Shown here piece by piece: positions 49,419 to 58,569 of a stretch of 64,000 bases of DNA. The notes under the pieces were generated by a model. That model did not search any database and was not told the DNA's origin. It saw only the letters and a program-made list of their open reading frames with translations. The translations under genes and the position numbers were made by a program. The stretch is from Nitratiruptor sp. YY09-18 (lineage in GTDB: Bacteria; Campylobacterota; Campylobacteria; Campylobacterales; Nitratiruptoraceae), in contig NZ_AP023065.1 in assembly GCF_016593235.1 (NCBI RefSeq), positions 1,488,001 to 1,552,000 on the forward strand, given 5' to 3'. Every line of letters starts with the position of its first letter. Position 1 is the first letter of the stretch.

Positions 49419-50133
49419 CCTTTATAGGCTTTGCGCATGAGCGCATCTTCTTCGTTTCCATATCTATGCGTCTAAGAGGAAGCTCTTTTTTGCTTGCAAT
49501 CGTCATTGGCTTGAGGCTGCCAAGTTTTAGTTCATATACCTTTAAACCAACTTCATGAAGCGCGAGTCTCACAGGAGTTGCTTGCGAATAGGTTGTAAGG
49601 ATTCCATCATCTGTAAGGAGTTTTGCTATATCTGTAAAATACTCAACTGTCCAAAGAATCGGATTTTTCTTGGGACTAAAAGCATCCTGATAAACAACAT
49701 CAATAGCATGAAGGCTTTTGATATACGCTCTCGCATTACCTATAAAAAGCTCTATTGTAATATTGTCACTTTGAAATCTTTTTGTTCGTAAAAGTTCCAA
49801 TAAAATCTCTTTGTAGGGTGCTAATTGTTCAGGATAAGTAAAATCTGGAAGCAGTTGTAAAAGATTCCTGTCAAGTTCGGGCGAAAATATCTCTATAGAT
49901 TTCACACGATCTTGATGGAAAAAGTGATAGAGTGTTGCAAGTGTATTGATACCTAGCCCAAAACAGATATCAAGAATGCGCAAATGCGGTTTGGAGCAGA
50001 AAGTAAAAGCTGGGATGACATGTTTTTGTAAAGCTTCGGTGAGTGCCCCATCTTTGGTGGAATGGTAACACTCATCAAACTCATGCGAATAGAGAGTCAA
50101 ACTCCCATCATTACTTTGACGAATCTCATACAT
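49396..50133 (-). CDS. MnmC/MnmD-like tRNA methyltransferase
   Basis: 245 residues. ILDICFGLGINTL is the SAM-binding glycine-rich loop and VYQDAFSPKKNPILWT the MnmC N-domain motif (D-A-F-x-P). It would methylate 5-aminomethyl-2-thiouridine in tRNA, finishing the pathway begun by MnmG, encoded at 20.5 kb. The oxidase half of bifunctional MnmC is absent, as in stand-alone MnmD. It overlaps arsC by 8 nt and the GGDEF gene by 23 nt. Confidence 0.85.
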   Translation of the reverse strand: MYEIRQSNDGSLTLYSHEFDECYHSTKDGALTEALQKHVIPAFTFCSKPHLRILDICFGLGINTLATLYHFFHQDRVKSIEIFSPELDRNLLQLLPDFTYPEQLAPYKEILLELLRTKRFQSDNITIELFIGNARAYIKSLHAIDVVYQDAFSPKKNPILWTVEYFTDIAKLLTDDGILTTYSQATPVRLALHEVGLKVYELKLGSLKPMTIASKKELPLRRIDMETKKMRSCAKPIKDEDIETL

Positions 50134-50473
50134 CTTCTATTAGTTCTTTAAACTTTTCGGGAGGCCTTCCCAAAACAGCTTGATCTCCTTTGATAAGAAT
50201 AGGACGCTCAATGAGCCTTGGATGCTCGCACATCGCTTTGAGAATCTCCTCTTCGCTTGCATCTTTGAGGCCGAGTTCTTTATAGAGTTTTTCCTTTTTG
50301 CGCACAAGTTCACTTGGTTTCATACCAAGTTTTTGCAAAACATCTTGCAACTCTTGGCATGTTGGTGGTTCATCAATATAGCGGCGCACCTCCACATCGA
50401 GACCTTCTAAAAGCTTGTATCCCTCTCTGCTCTTTGCACATCGCGGATTGTGCCATAGAATATACTCTGCCAT
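50126..50473 (-). CDS. arsC: ArsC/Spx-family reductase
   Basis: 115 residues, thioredoxin-like. HNPRCAKSREG gives the catalytic Cys12 and the anion-loop Ser/Lys. The C-terminal RPILIKGDQAVLGRPPE with its Arg residues matches glutaredoxin-linked arsenate reductase (ArsC/YfgD). Substrate is uncertain because the family also includes non-arsenate members, and no ars regulator or pump is nearby. Confidence 0.85.
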   Translation of the reverse strand: MAEYILWHNPRCAKSREGYKLLEGLDVEVRRYIDEPPTCQELQDVLQKLGMKPSELVRKKEKLYKELGLKDASEEEILKAMCEHPRLIERPILIKGDQAVLGRPPEKFKELIEDV

Positions 50474-50481
50474 ATCTACTC

Positions 50482-50778
50482 CTACATGATCTCATCAAGC
50501 TCACGAAACATCAACGCTTCGACGATCTCATCTATACTCATACCAGCTCGCGCAAGGAGTGCTCGAGCGCCCAGCTCATACGCTTCATCAAGATTATCAT
50601 TTTTATCTGGAGTTATTATATAGTCAAAAAAGTCTTGTGGAAGTGCATCGAAAAAATTGATTGCTACTATTTGCATCCCTTCACCAAGCTCTAAAAAAGC
50701 GTAGCTTGTTGCTTCTTTTGTAGGAGCAACAATACTCTCTTCTTTATTGACACTTTTTACTGGTATCACTATATGCAC
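50482..50778 (-). CDS. NifX/NifB-C-terminal-like small protein
   Basis: 98 residues from a GTG start at 50778, chosen because GGAG lies 6 nt upstream; a TTG at 50790 is in frame but sits on the RBS. The alternating strand-helix pattern (HIVIPVKS, QIVAINFFDAL, EAYELGARALLARAGM) resembles the dinitrogenase iron-molybdenum cofactor-binding fold (NifX/NafY/NifB tail). It lacks obvious metal motifs. One nt separates it from the luxS stop codon. Confidence 0.6.
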   Translation of the reverse strand: MHIVIPVKSVNKEESIVAPTKEATSYAFLELGEGMQIVAINFFDALPQDFFDYIITPDKNDNLDEAYELGARALLARAGMSIDEIVEALMFRELDEIM

Positions 50779-50779
50779 G

Positions 50780-51331
50780 CTACTCTCCAATAACTTCTAC
50801 ACTCTTTGGATCTACATCACACTTATGCTTGTCAATTGCACCCAGATCCAATTTCAACTCTTCATTGTTCATAATACCTATACCACTTTCCACCACATAT
50901 TTAGCTATTCTTTGTGCTTTATTGAGTGAGTGCATATAGCAGCTTCCACACTGGTAGACATTGAGCTCTGGAATATCTTCAATGCTTTTGAGTGCTAGTA
51001 TGTCACGCATACTCTTTTCCCAGGCTTGTGCAACACTGAGTTCATCGGGTCTACCAATCACACTCATATAAAATCCCGTGCGACATCCCATAGGTGAGAT
51101 ATCTATGATCTCAACATCATCACTATTGAGATGACTGCGCATATATCCTGCAAAGAGGTGCTCCAAGGTATGTGTACCTTTGACACTCATGATCTGTTTG
51201 TTTGGCTTGACAAAACGCAAGTCATAGACAGTAATTGGATCACCGGATGGTGTTTGCAACTCCTTGGCTTTTCGCACTGCAGGCGCATGCATTCTTGTAT
51301 GATCTACTAAAAAACTCTCTAATAGAGGCAT
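50780..51331 (-). CDS. luxS: S-ribosylhomocysteine lyase LuxS
   Basis: 183 residues. The HTLEH zinc motif is at 54-58, Cys84 (MGCRTGFYM) is the catalytic Cys, and CGSC near 126-129 includes the third zinc ligand. It splits S-ribosylhomocysteine to homocysteine and DPD, the precursor of AI-2, in the activated methyl cycle. Length is slightly above E. coli. It lies inside the long minus-strand run after the GGDEF-like gene. Confidence 0.95.
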   Translation of the reverse strand: MPLLESFLVDHTRMHAPAVRKAKELQTPSGDPITVYDLRFVKPNKQIMSVKGTHTLEHLFAGYMRSHLNSDDVEIIDISPMGCRTGFYMSVIGRPDELSVAQAWEKSMRDILALKSIEDIPELNVYQCGSCYMHSLNKAQRIAKYVVESGIGIMNNEELKLDLGAIDKHKCDVDPKSVEVIGE

Positions 51332-51347
51332 ATTTTGTTCCTTTAAA

Positions 51348-51749
51348 TTATTCTACAATAGTATTGAGTGAAGAGTTTTGCGCTTCTAAAACGTTTTGAA
51401 TTGCTTTGGAGATAATATCATCAGCATCTATATTGTGCTTGCAAGCAACACCGATAGATATTTTACTGTTTGGATAGAGCTTTTCTAAGGCGTAGAGGAT
51501 TTTATTTGCAACTTTTGCATGGGAATCTGGTCTATTGGCAAAAAAGAGAAGCGAGTAGTAGTGATCATCAATTTTGGCAAATCTATCTGCACAACGAGTA
51601 TTTGAAACAATTATCTGCGATATATCTTCACTGCCATCAAAGGCAATAAGCATGAGGCAAAAAGGAAGTTCGTATCTTTTGGAGATACACTCAAACTTCC
51701 TAACTTCCTCCTTAATTTTTTCTTTGATTATCGGGTAGATATAACCCAT
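51348..51749 (-). CDS. Degenerate GGDEF-fold protein (receptor-type candidate)
   Basis: 133 residues from the ATG at 51749, whose A overlaps the porB TAA. It is a shortened GGDEF fold: [11 protein letters not shown] aligns with the normal core strand. The active-site string is replaced by DDHYY, and RCAD lies exactly five residues before it, where the I-site RxxD belongs. So synthase activity is unlikely, but c-di-GMP binding is possible. The longer in-frame start at 51812 is rejected. Confidence 0.7.
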   Translation of the reverse strand: MGYIYPIIKEKIKEEVRKFECISKRYELPFCLMLIAFDGSEDISQIIVSNTRCADRFAKIDDHYYSLLFFANRPDSHAKVANKILYALEKLYPNSKISIGVACKHNIDADDIISKAIQNVLEAQNSSLNTIVE

Positions 51750-52747
51750 TAGACTCCAGCCTCTTCTCTTCTTTGGAGATACTCCCATCTTGTATCGACA
51801 GCTTTTTGCCATAGATCAATAATGTGTCTATTCTCTGGTTTGAAGAGGTGTCTAAATCTTGGCTGTGCAGCAAGATACTCCTCTACCGGAATTTTATTCT
51901 TTGGTCTATAGGTAATATTGAGCTTCGTGCTATAGATAATTCCGTGCTCATCACGCTCATTGATAATCTCATAGAGTGGCCATACACAGCTCTCGACTCC
52001 AAGATCACTCACTTCTATAGTATCTTCTGGAGCGTGCTTCCACTCAGTTGTACAAGCACTTTGAGCATTGATATAGACAGGTCCATAAACTTCAAAACCT
52101 TTTTGCACCTTTTTGATTAAATCTTTCCATTTACTTGGACTTACCTGCGCAACATAGGGTGCACCATGATCTGCCATGATCTCTACCATGCTTTTTTTCA
52201 TCATCTTCTCACCATAGCTCACACTACCAGCTGGACTGGTTGTCGTACTTGCTCCTATTGGTGTAGATGAACTCCTTTGCCCTCCAGTATTTGCATAGAC
52301 CTCATTGTCAAGACAGACATACATGAAGTTGTGACCTCTCTCAAATGCTCCACTGAGTGACTGAAAACCGATATCATATGTTCCACCATCACCTGCAAAT
52401 GCAACGATTTTTGGCTCTTTTCCCTCATCTACCATCTTTTGCGTTGCTGGTGGGAGCTTGCCCTTTTTCTTCATTACTTCATATGCCGCACTTACAGTTG
52501 CTGCTGCAACTGCTGCATTTTCAAATCCGATATGGATCCAACTTACATCCCAGCTTGTCTTTGGATATACCGCCGTACATACTTCCAAACATCCTGTCGC
52601 AGTAGCAACAATGACAGGATCATCTGTCGCATTGAGAACTTCTCGCACAATAATATTGTGCGAACATCCAGGACACATAAGGTTTGCGCCCTCAAATCTA
52701 TCATTTGATAGTGACAACTCTTTTAGATTTTTGATCTTTTTTACCAT
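51749..52747 (-). CDS. porB: Pyruvate:ferredoxin oxidoreductase beta subunit PorB
   Basis: 332 residues. MCPGCSHN near residue 24 supplies Cys ligands of the first cluster. The TPP motif is GDGGTYDIGFQSLSGA (near 118), ending near NEVYANTGGQ. This is the catalytic subunit. The four-subunit set, in order C-D-A-B, matches Helicobacter pylori porCDAB. Pyruvate is decarboxylated to acetyl-CoA, or formed in reverse during carbon fixation. Confidence 0.95.
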   Translation of the reverse strand: MVKKIKNLKELSLSNDRFEGANLMCPGCSHNIIVREVLNATDDPVIVATATGCLEVCTAVYPKTSWDVSWIHIGFENAAVAAATVSAAYEVMKKKGKLPPATQKMVDEGKEPKIVAFAGDGGTYDIGFQSLSGAFERGHNFMYVCLDNEVYANTGGQRSSSTPIGASTTTSPAGSVSYGEKMMKKSMVEIMADHGAPYVAQVSPSKWKDLIKKVQKGFEVYGPVYINAQSACTTEWKHAPEDTIEVSDLGVESCVWPLYEIINERDEHGIIYSTKLNITYRPKNKIPVEEYLAAQPRFRHLFKPENRHIIDLWQKAVDTRWEYLQRREEAGV

Positions 52748-52759
52748 CTCTTCCCCCTC

Positions 52760-53977
52760 TTAATAAAACGATAACTTCGGACCTCTAAGTCCCAAGAATT
52801 GCTGCAATGGCACAACAGCTTTGCCAGCTTTTGCACACTTATCAAGATCTTCATATACCTCTTTGAGCATATCGATCGTAGTATCGCGTCCACCAAGACC
52901 ATAGATGTAGTTGAGCATTACTGGACTCTTGCCATGTGCTAGCATAGTAGCACTAACTTCATTGAAGAGTGCACCAAAAGTTCCGCCAGGAGCACTTCTA
53001 TCCATTGCAGCCACTGCTTTGACATTTTCTAGAGCTTTTGCAACCTCTTTGAACGGGAACGGTCGAAGAACTCTCAGACTCACAACGCCAGCCTTAATGC
53101 CCTTCTCTCTCATCTGATCAGCTGCAATGCGCGCACTCTCTACAGTAGTTCCAAGAGCAAAAATTGCCACATCCGCATCATCCATTTTATATGTGTAGAC
53201 AAGGTCATACTCTCGTCCGGTTCTTTCCTTAAACTCATTAAAGACTTTTTTGATAGTATCAAATGAGTTCATGAGGTCGTGGTGTTGACGCGCTTTATGC
53301 TCAAAGTGCCAATCCTCTTCAGTCTGCACGCCATGCGTTACAGGGTTTGCAACATCAAGCATAGTATTTACAGGTTTATATTCACCTACAAACTCTGCAG
53401 CCTCTTCATCTTGGAGAGGGCGAACATTTTGTGCAGTATGCGAACAAATAAATCCATCTTGATGCACCATAACTGGAAGGCGGACATTAGGATCTTCACC
53501 AATTTTAAAAGCCATAAGTGTAAGATCATACGCCTCTTGTGGATTGTATGAGCACAGATTTATCCACCCAGCATCTCGTCCAAGATACATATCTGAATGA
53601 TCTCCGTTCACGTTGAGTGGAGCTGCCAAGGCACGGTTAACTACTGTGAGAACAATTGGGAGTCTCATACCACTTGCTTGGTAGAGCACCTCGACCATAA
53701 GTGCAAAACCTTGTGAACTTGTAGCAGTTGCAGCACGCACACCTGCAGCACTTGCAGCCACACATCCACTCATTGCTGAGTGTTCAGACTCAACCATAAT
53801 AAATTCACCATCTACATACCCATCAGCTAAAAACTTAGAGTAGTTTTGCACGATTGGTGTTGAAGGTGTAATAGGATAAGCTGCTACAATATCTACCTGC
53901 GCTTGGCGCAGTGCATGGGCAGCAGCCATGTTTCCATCCCAAACCTCTACTTCATTTAATTCAAACTTTTTCGCCAT
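52760..53977 (-). CDS. porA: Pyruvate:ferredoxin oxidoreductase alpha subunit PorA
   Basis: 405 residues. AAYPITPSTPIVQNYS (near 33-48) and the ESEHSAMSGCVAASAAG region (near 63-79) are typical of the pyruvate-binding alpha chain. TTVESARIAADQMREKGIKAGV marks the C-terminal transketolase domain. It pairs with PorB at the active site. A GAP of 12 nt separates the genes. Confidence 0.95.
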   Translation of the reverse strand: MAKKFELNEVEVWDGNMAAAHALRQAQVDIVAAYPITPSTPIVQNYSKFLADGYVDGEFIMVESEHSAMSGCVAASAAGVRAATATSSQGFALMVEVLYQASGMRLPIVLTVVNRALAAPLNVNGDHSDMYLGRDAGWINLCSYNPQEAYDLTLMAFKIGEDPNVRLPVMVHQDGFICSHTAQNVRPLQDEEAAEFVGEYKPVNTMLDVANPVTHGVQTEEDWHFEHKARQHHDLMNSFDTIKKVFNEFKERTGREYDLVYTYKMDDADVAIFALGTTVESARIAADQMREKGIKAGVVSLRVLRPFPFKEVAKALENVKAVAAMDRSAPGGTFGALFNEVSATMLAHGKSPVMLNYIYGLGGRDTTIDMLKEVYEDLDKCAKAGKAVVPLQQFLGLRGPKLSFY

Positions 53978-53987
53978 TTGCTATCCT

Positions 53988-54419
53988 TTACTTCTTCTCT
54001 TCTTTTTTGGGCCACATACTAAGTGCTTCATTGTTATCCATATGCTCTGGAAACATCAAAAGTGATTTTGGATTAGTAGGACATACTTCCACGCATATAC
54101 CACAACCTTTGCAGTGCTCATAAATAACGCCGATCATCTTTTTATCACGACTAAGTATTGAAATATCTGGACAAAATACCCAACAAAACTGACAATCGAT
54201 ACAGAGGTCTCTGTTATAGACAGGTTTTTCTACTCTCCAATCCCCTACTTGCCATTCATGGGAGTTTGTAGGAGCATATGGCCTCTCTTCCATAGGTACC
54301 TCGACTACATCCTCAACAGGCTCAGTAAAAGAGAAGAGCGCTGCACCAGGAATAAGCTCATTCCAGCCTAATTCATTAATCTCTTCTACCTTTTTTATCT
54401 CTTTCATATCTTTTGCCAT
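53988..54419 (-). CDS. porD: Pyruvate:ferredoxin oxidoreductase delta subunit PorD
   Basis: 143 residues. Two [4Fe-4S] motifs are clear: CIDCQFCWVFCPD and CKGCGICVEVCPT. The N-terminal half is a Glu/Pro-rich extension. This is the electron-exit subunit that hands electrons to ferredoxin or flavodoxin; the window's fldA could be its partner under iron limitation. Confidence 0.95.
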   Translation of the reverse strand: MAKDMKEIKKVEEINELGWNELIPGAALFSFTEPVEDVVEVPMEERPYAPTNSHEWQVGDWRVEKPVYNRDLCIDCQFCWVFCPDISILSRDKKMIGVIYEHCKGCGICVEVCPTNPKSLLMFPEHMDNNEALSMWPKKEEKK

Positions 54420-54429
54420 AAACGATCCT

Positions 54430-54987
54430 TTATTTCACTTCATTGTAGGCACGCTCAATCGCCGCCATATTTGCATCGATGATTTTTTGTGGAAATTTTG
54501 CAAGAACTTTTTTCATCGCATCTTTAAAATAATCAAGCTCAAACATTCCCGAAACTTTCATCAATGCTCCAAGCATTGGAGTATTCGGAATGGCTCTTCC
54601 AATGGTATCGAGCGAAATTTGCATACAGTCCACTACATACACCTCTTTGCCTTCCAACTTTGGCTGTGATTTGATAAGCTCCTCTTTGGAAAGGTGTGTC
54701 GTGATGATATATTTTGTATTCTCTTTTTCATTTGCAGTAATATCAGCAGTATATGTAAGACCTGGGTCAATTACCAAGACATAGTCTGGTCTCATGAACT
54801 TTTCGTGATTGAGAATTGGCTGTTCATCAACTCTGTTGTATGCAGTCATCGCCGCACCACGTTTTGCAGATCCATAAAAGGCAAAAGCTTGTACATATTT
54901 TCCTGTATTAGCAACTACATCGGCTAAACCTTTAGCCCCTGTAACTGCCCCCTGTCCAGCACGACTATGCCATCGAATCTCTAACAT
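54430..54987 (-). CDS. porC: Pyruvate:ferredoxin oxidoreductase gamma subunit PorC/PorG
   Basis: 185 residues. WHSRAGQGAVTGAKGLADV near the N-terminus is the gamma-chain signature for CoA binding. It is the first gene of the por operon; a 99-nt AT-rich gap before it, with a TACAAT on the minus strand at 55016-55021, likely holds the promoter. Confidence 0.95.
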   Translation of the reverse strand: MLEIRWHSRAGQGAVTGAKGLADVVANTGKYVQAFAFYGSAKRGAAMTAYNRVDEQPILNHEKFMRPDYVLVIDPGLTYTADITANEKENTKYIITTHLSKEELIKSQPKLEGKEVYVVDCMQISLDTIGRAIPNTPMLGALMKVSGMFELDYFKDAMKKVLAKFPQKIIDANMAAIERAYNEVK

Positions 54988-55086
54988 TTTCTCTCCTATC
55001 GCTATTTGTTATTAAATTGTAATCAACTCCATCTTAAATACTCATTAGAACCTATTATGTCTAATTAAAGATGAATTTACTCTTAG

Positions 55087-55746
55087 TTATACCAATTGAC
55101 AAACTCTTTTTATAAACGCTACTCCCTCAAGGGGTGTTGCAAAGAGGTGGCGGCTGCACTTTTGCATATGCTCTTTGGATCCATAACCGCATGATACACC
55201 AATACCAGTAATGTTTGCAGCATGTGCTGCCTCCATATCGAGGCATGTATCACCTACCATAAAACTATTTTGTAGGTCACTTTCAAGATGGTGCATCGCT
55301 TTGAGAATTGGCTCTGGATGGGGTTTGTGGTGCAAAACATCTTCAGATCCAACCAACACGCCAAAATAGCTCATCAATCCCATATATTCCAAAAGCTCCC
55401 TTGAATATTTCCCTGTTTTTGTAGTCACAACTCCAAGCTTTGCAAAAGTCGCAGCCTCTTTGAGAGCTTCGCGTGCAGTAGGAAGGAGCTTTGTCTTTTC
55501 TTTGAAGATTTTGCGATACTCTACTTTATATCTTGTAACATACTCTTCTACATTCTCTTTAATACCCAGATGGCGAAACATGAAATCGAGAGGATGACCA
55601 ATAAGTGTCAAAATCTGTTTATCTTCGGGGGGCTCTTTGCCAAAGAAACGAAACGCTTTGTGAAAAGATTCTAATATCGCTTCGGTTGAGTCGATTAAAG
55701 TTCCATCAAGATCGAAAAGAATCGTACACTTCACGGCTTGATCCAA
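55087..55746 (-). CDS. HAD-family phosphatase, phosphoglycolate phosphatase-like
   Basis: 219 residues. Motif I DLDGTLIDS starts near residue 12, motif II is VVTTKTG, motif III HKPHPEP, motif IV MVGDTCLDMEAA. This is the Gph subgroup. Phosphoglycolate from oxygenase activity or DNA repair is the common substrate, but members vary. It overlaps the peptide-binding gene by 16 nt. Confidence 0.9.
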   Translation of the reverse strand: MDQAVKCTILFDLDGTLIDSTEAILESFHKAFRFFGKEPPEDKQILTLIGHPLDFMFRHLGIKENVEEYVTRYKVEYRKIFKEKTKLLPTAREALKEAATFAKLGVVTTKTGKYSRELLEYMGLMSYFGVLVGSEDVLHHKPHPEPILKAMHHLESDLQNSFMVGDTCLDMEAAHAANITGIGVSCGYGSKEHMQKCSRHLFATPLEGVAFIKRVCQLV

Positions 55747-57230
55747 TCGATCTCATTATGCATTATGCCAACAATTGATGGTTCAACATTTTTGATCTTT
55801 GCATTTACTGCTGTAATTGCATTTGGAATATATAAAAAGATATAGGGAGAATCTTGAACAATATGATCAAAAATTTTTTTGTAAATCGAAGCTAACTTCT
55901 CTTGATCTATTGTTCCTTCGGCTTGTTCAATGAGTATGTCTACTTGGTCATTTTTATAGCTTACAAGATTAAATCCTCCAAGCCTGGCACTTTTGCTATG
56001 CCAGATACTAAATGCATCTGGTGTGAGCCCTAGTGACCAGCCAAGCAAAACTGTATCAAATTTCCTTGGAGTAACTACTGTATTTAAAAAAGCCTGCCAC
56101 TCCATTGCGCGAATTGTCACTTTCACACCAATTTTTGCTAGCTGATATTGAATAATCTGTGCTGCATACATACGCAAGGAGTTGTTTGAATTGGTAGCTA
56201 TCTCAAAGACCAAAGGATGCTCTTTGGTATAGCCAGCCTCTTTGAGTAGCTCTATTGCTCTTTTTGGATCATATGGAGCTGGCTTGATGGTAGGATCATA
56301 TGCAAAAGTGCCTGGCATAAAAGGACCAGTGCAGATGCGCGCATGGGAAAAAAACAATAGATCTATGAGAAGCTTTTTGTCGATTGCCATATCGATGGCT
56401 TTGCGCACACGAATATCTTGAAATTTTTTGCGCTTGAGATTGAAGCCAAGATATGTATAGCCATGGCTCATCTGCTCATAAATCTTGTAATGTGTTTTAA
56501 ACTTACTACCAATCTGCCTCTCATACTGCAGTGGTGAGAGACCACCTACATCAAGCTTAAATGATTTGAGCATCAAAAATTCTGTGGCTGGGTCTGGGAG
56601 AAAGTGATAGACAATCTTTTCTATGTGGGGTTTATGCTCAAAATAGTGAGGATTTGCATAGAGCGTAATATCTTGTGAAACATTGAAGCTTTTGAGCATA
56701 TAGGGCCCTGTGCCGATTGGATGCTGATTGAAGCTACTTGTCATAATATCTTTTTCGTTCTGCAAGATGTGTTTAGGTACAATCCCTAGCATCCATATCT
56801 GCAAGGCTTTGAAGTAGGGTTTTTTATACGTAATGAGTACTTTGTGGTCATCAAGAGCTTTGATAGACTTTACATAGCGAAAATCGCTTGCATAAGGTGT
56901 GAATATCTTTGGCGAAGTTATAAGCTTGTAGGTAAATATTACATCTTCAGCACTAAAGGGCTCTCCATCATGCCAAGTAACTCCTCTTCTAAGTGTTACA
57001 AGAAGATGCCTATTATCGAGAAATTTCCACGATTTTGCAAGATCTCCTACGATTTTACCATTTTTATTATATTTAAAGAGTCCATTGAAGATCCATCCAG
57101 CGATTTCAGCACTGGCACTATCTGTTGCAAGTAGTGGATTTATGCGAGATGGACTTGCACTAATTGAAAGATGCAGAGTTGAAGCAAAGAGTGATATTGA
57201 AAAAAGAGCTATACATATGAAACGTTTCAT
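55731..57230 (-). CDS. Peptide/nickel-type ABC substrate-binding protein
   Basis: 499 residues from the ATG at 57230 (MKRFICIALF), with the RBS GGGAGGA just upstream. The signal peptide ends near LFAST. The family segment FSAEDVIFTYKLI and WHDGEPF (near 90-105) mark the SBP_bac_5 class (DppA/OppA/NikA). No permease or ATPase genes lie next to it. The RBS lies in a small hairpin with the next feature. Confidence 0.9.
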   Translation of the reverse strand: MKRFICIALFSISLFASTLHLSISASPSRINPLLATDSASAEIAGWIFNGLFKYNKNGKIVGDLAKSWKFLDNRHLLVTLRRGVTWHDGEPFSAEDVIFTYKLITSPKIFTPYASDFRYVKSIKALDDHKVLITYKKPYFKALQIWMLGIVPKHILQNEKDIMTSSFNQHPIGTGPYMLKSFNVSQDITLYANPHYFEHKPHIEKIVYHFLPDPATEFLMLKSFKLDVGGLSPLQYERQIGSKFKTHYKIYEQMSHGYTYLGFNLKRKKFQDIRVRKAIDMAIDKKLLIDLLFFSHARICTGPFMPGTFAYDPTIKPAPYDPKRAIELLKEAGYTKEHPLVFEIATNSNNSLRMYAAQIIQYQLAKIGVKVTIRAMEWQAFLNTVVTPRKFDTVLLGWSLGLTPDAFSIWHSKSARLGGFNLVSYKNDQVDILIEQAEGTIDQEKLASIYKKIFDHIVQDSPYIFLYIPNAITAVNAKIKNVEPSIVGIMHNEIDWIKP

Positions 57231-57236
57231 AAATCC

Positions 57237-57253
57237 TCCCAGCATTGCTGGGA
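57237..57253 (-). promoter_or_regulatory. Hairpin that sequesters the RBS of the peptide-binding gene
   Basis: On the minus-strand mRNA TCCCAGC-AAT-GCTGGGA forms a 7-bp GC-rich stem whose 3' arm includes the GGGA of the ribosome-binding site, 8-14 nt before the ATG. It could limit translation or melt with temperature, or it could also be part of an upstream terminator. Confidence 0.5.
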
Positions 57254-57266
57254 AAATTGTACCATT

Positions 57267-57620
57267 TTATTGCACAGGCTCGAAGCTATTGCCTTCAGCT
57301 GCCCAAGCATAGATCCCACCAGCTAAGTGGGCTGCATTTGCATACCCAGCTTGATTTGCTAAGAAGTTGCCAACACTTGCGGTCCTGCTACCTGTACGAC
57401 ACACAAGCACAAAAGGTGTCTCTTTTGTAGGAACATACTTTTGAAACTCTTGCATAAAACTTTCTATATTATAGTTTCCGTACTCATCAAAAAATGTGAG
57501 AAGTTTTGATCCAGGAATCACTCCCGTTTGACGCCACTCACCAGGTGTTCGTATGTCAATAAGAACGACGCCTTTATTGGCCAACTCTTTTACCTCTTGA
57601 GGAGATAAATCCTTCAACAT
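57267..57620 (-). CDS. Rhodanese-domain protein
   Basis: 117 residues, one rhodanese domain. The catalytic loop is VLVCRTGSRTA (Cys near residue 73), and GVVLIDIRTPGEWRQTG is the conserved CH2A-like strand. No signal peptide, so cytoplasmic. It would transfer sulfane sulfur to an unknown acceptor. It starts 61 nt downstream of the rpsI stop. Confidence 0.9.
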   Translation of the reverse strand: MLKDLSPQEVKELANKGVVLIDIRTPGEWRQTGVIPGSKLLTFFDEYGNYNIESFMQEFQKYVPTKETPFVLVCRTGSRTASVGNFLANQAGYANAAHLAGGIYAWAAEGNSFEPVQ

Positions 57621-57655
57621 TTATAAATCCTTTGATAGCATAAAAATATTGGGAG

Positions 57656-57669
57656 TGGGCAAAAGCCCA
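57656..57669 (-). terminator. Possible terminator after rpsI
   Basis: TGGGC-TTTT-GCCCA in the minus direction, 5-bp stem, lies between rpsI and the rhodanese gene. A T-rich ATATTTTTATG follows about 10 nt downstream. Short, so modest support. Confidence 0.4.
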
Positions 57670-57681
57670 AAAAGAAGAAAA

Positions 57682-58071
57682 TTATCTTTTTGAAAATTGT
57701 GGAGATCTTCTTGCTTTGTGCTTTCCGTATTTCTTTCTCTCAACAACACGAGCATCACGAGTAAGAAGGCCGTGAGGTTTGAGAACTTGTCTGAGACTCT
57801 CATCTAGCTGGCACAATGCCTTAGAAATTCCATGCTTGAGGGCATCAGCTTGTGCACTATAACCACCGCCGAGAGTTGTGGCTACAATATCTACACTCTC
57901 TTCCATTTTTGTAAGAGTCAATGGAAGTCTTACACGAAGTTTTAAAGCTTCATGGCCACCAAGCCACTCATCAAGAGTCATACCGTTGACAATAATTTTC
58001 CCACTTCCTTTTGTAAGCCAAACTTTAGCAGCGGCTGTCTTTCTCTTTCCTGTTGCATAGTATCTGCTCAT
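57682..58071 (-). CDS. rpsI: 30S ribosomal protein S9
   Basis: 129 residues. [15 protein letters not shown] at the start and the basic C-terminus ending [13 protein letters not shown] are the S9 hallmarks; the tail reaches the P-site tRNA. It follows rplM by 1 nt, the usual order. Confidence 0.98.
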   Translation of the reverse strand: MSRYYATGKRKTAAAKVWLTKGSGKIIVNGMTLDEWLGGHEALKLRVRLPLTLTKMEESVDIVATTLGGGYSAQADALKHGISKALCQLDESLRQVLKPHGLLTRDARVVERKKYGKHKARRSPQFSKR

Positions 58072-58072
58072 C

Positions 58073-58492
58073 TTAGTTTCCCTTCACTTGTGCTGTATGA
58101 GGATGTTCGCTTCCCGGATAGACTTTAAGTTTTTTAAGCATAGCGCGGCCAAGTTTTGTTTTTGGAAGCATACCGCGAGTAGCTAGTTTAAAAAGTTTTT
58201 CAGGATTCTTTTGGCGAAGCTCAGCAAGCTTTTCACTTTTGACTCCACCAAAATATCCAGTGTGTCTATGATACTCTTTGTTCTCTTTTGCACCACTCAC
58301 TTTTACTTTTGATGCATTAATAACGACTACGTAATCACCGCAATCTACGTGTGGTGTATAGTTTGGTTTATGTTTACCACGAAGAAGTGTTGCAATTTCA
58401 GTCACCAAGCGACCAAAAGTTTTACCTTCTGCATCAATAACATGCCATTCTCTTTGCACTTCTTGAGGTTTTGTCATTTTTGTAAATTTCAT
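58073..58492 (-). CDS. rplM: 50S ribosomal protein L13
   Basis: 139 residues. [21 protein letters not shown] and the [15 protein letters not shown] segment are typical of L13. It is the first gene of the rplM-rpsI pair. A 77-nt gap with AT-rich sequence separates it from the fixH-like stop and should hold the promoter. Confidence 0.98.
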   Translation of the reverse strand: MKFTKMTKPQEVQREWHVIDAEGKTFGRLVTEIATLLRGKHKPNYTPHVDCGDYVVVINASKVKVSGAKENKEYHRHTGYFGGVKSEKLAELRQKNPEKLFKLATRGMLPKTKLGRAMLKKLKVYPGSEHPHTAQVKGN

Positions 58493-58569
58493 CGCTTACA
58501 ACCCTTTACCAGATTTGATGTGAAATATTACTTTTTGATAGCTTTAATTTCGCTTAATTTTAGTATTTT

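Noticed and set aside
51749-54987. 2-oxoglutarate oxidoreductase instead of pyruvate oxidoreductase
   Set aside because: Gene order C-D-A-B, subunit sizes and a separate delta ferredoxin subunit match Por; Oor subunits differ in the gamma and alpha layout.
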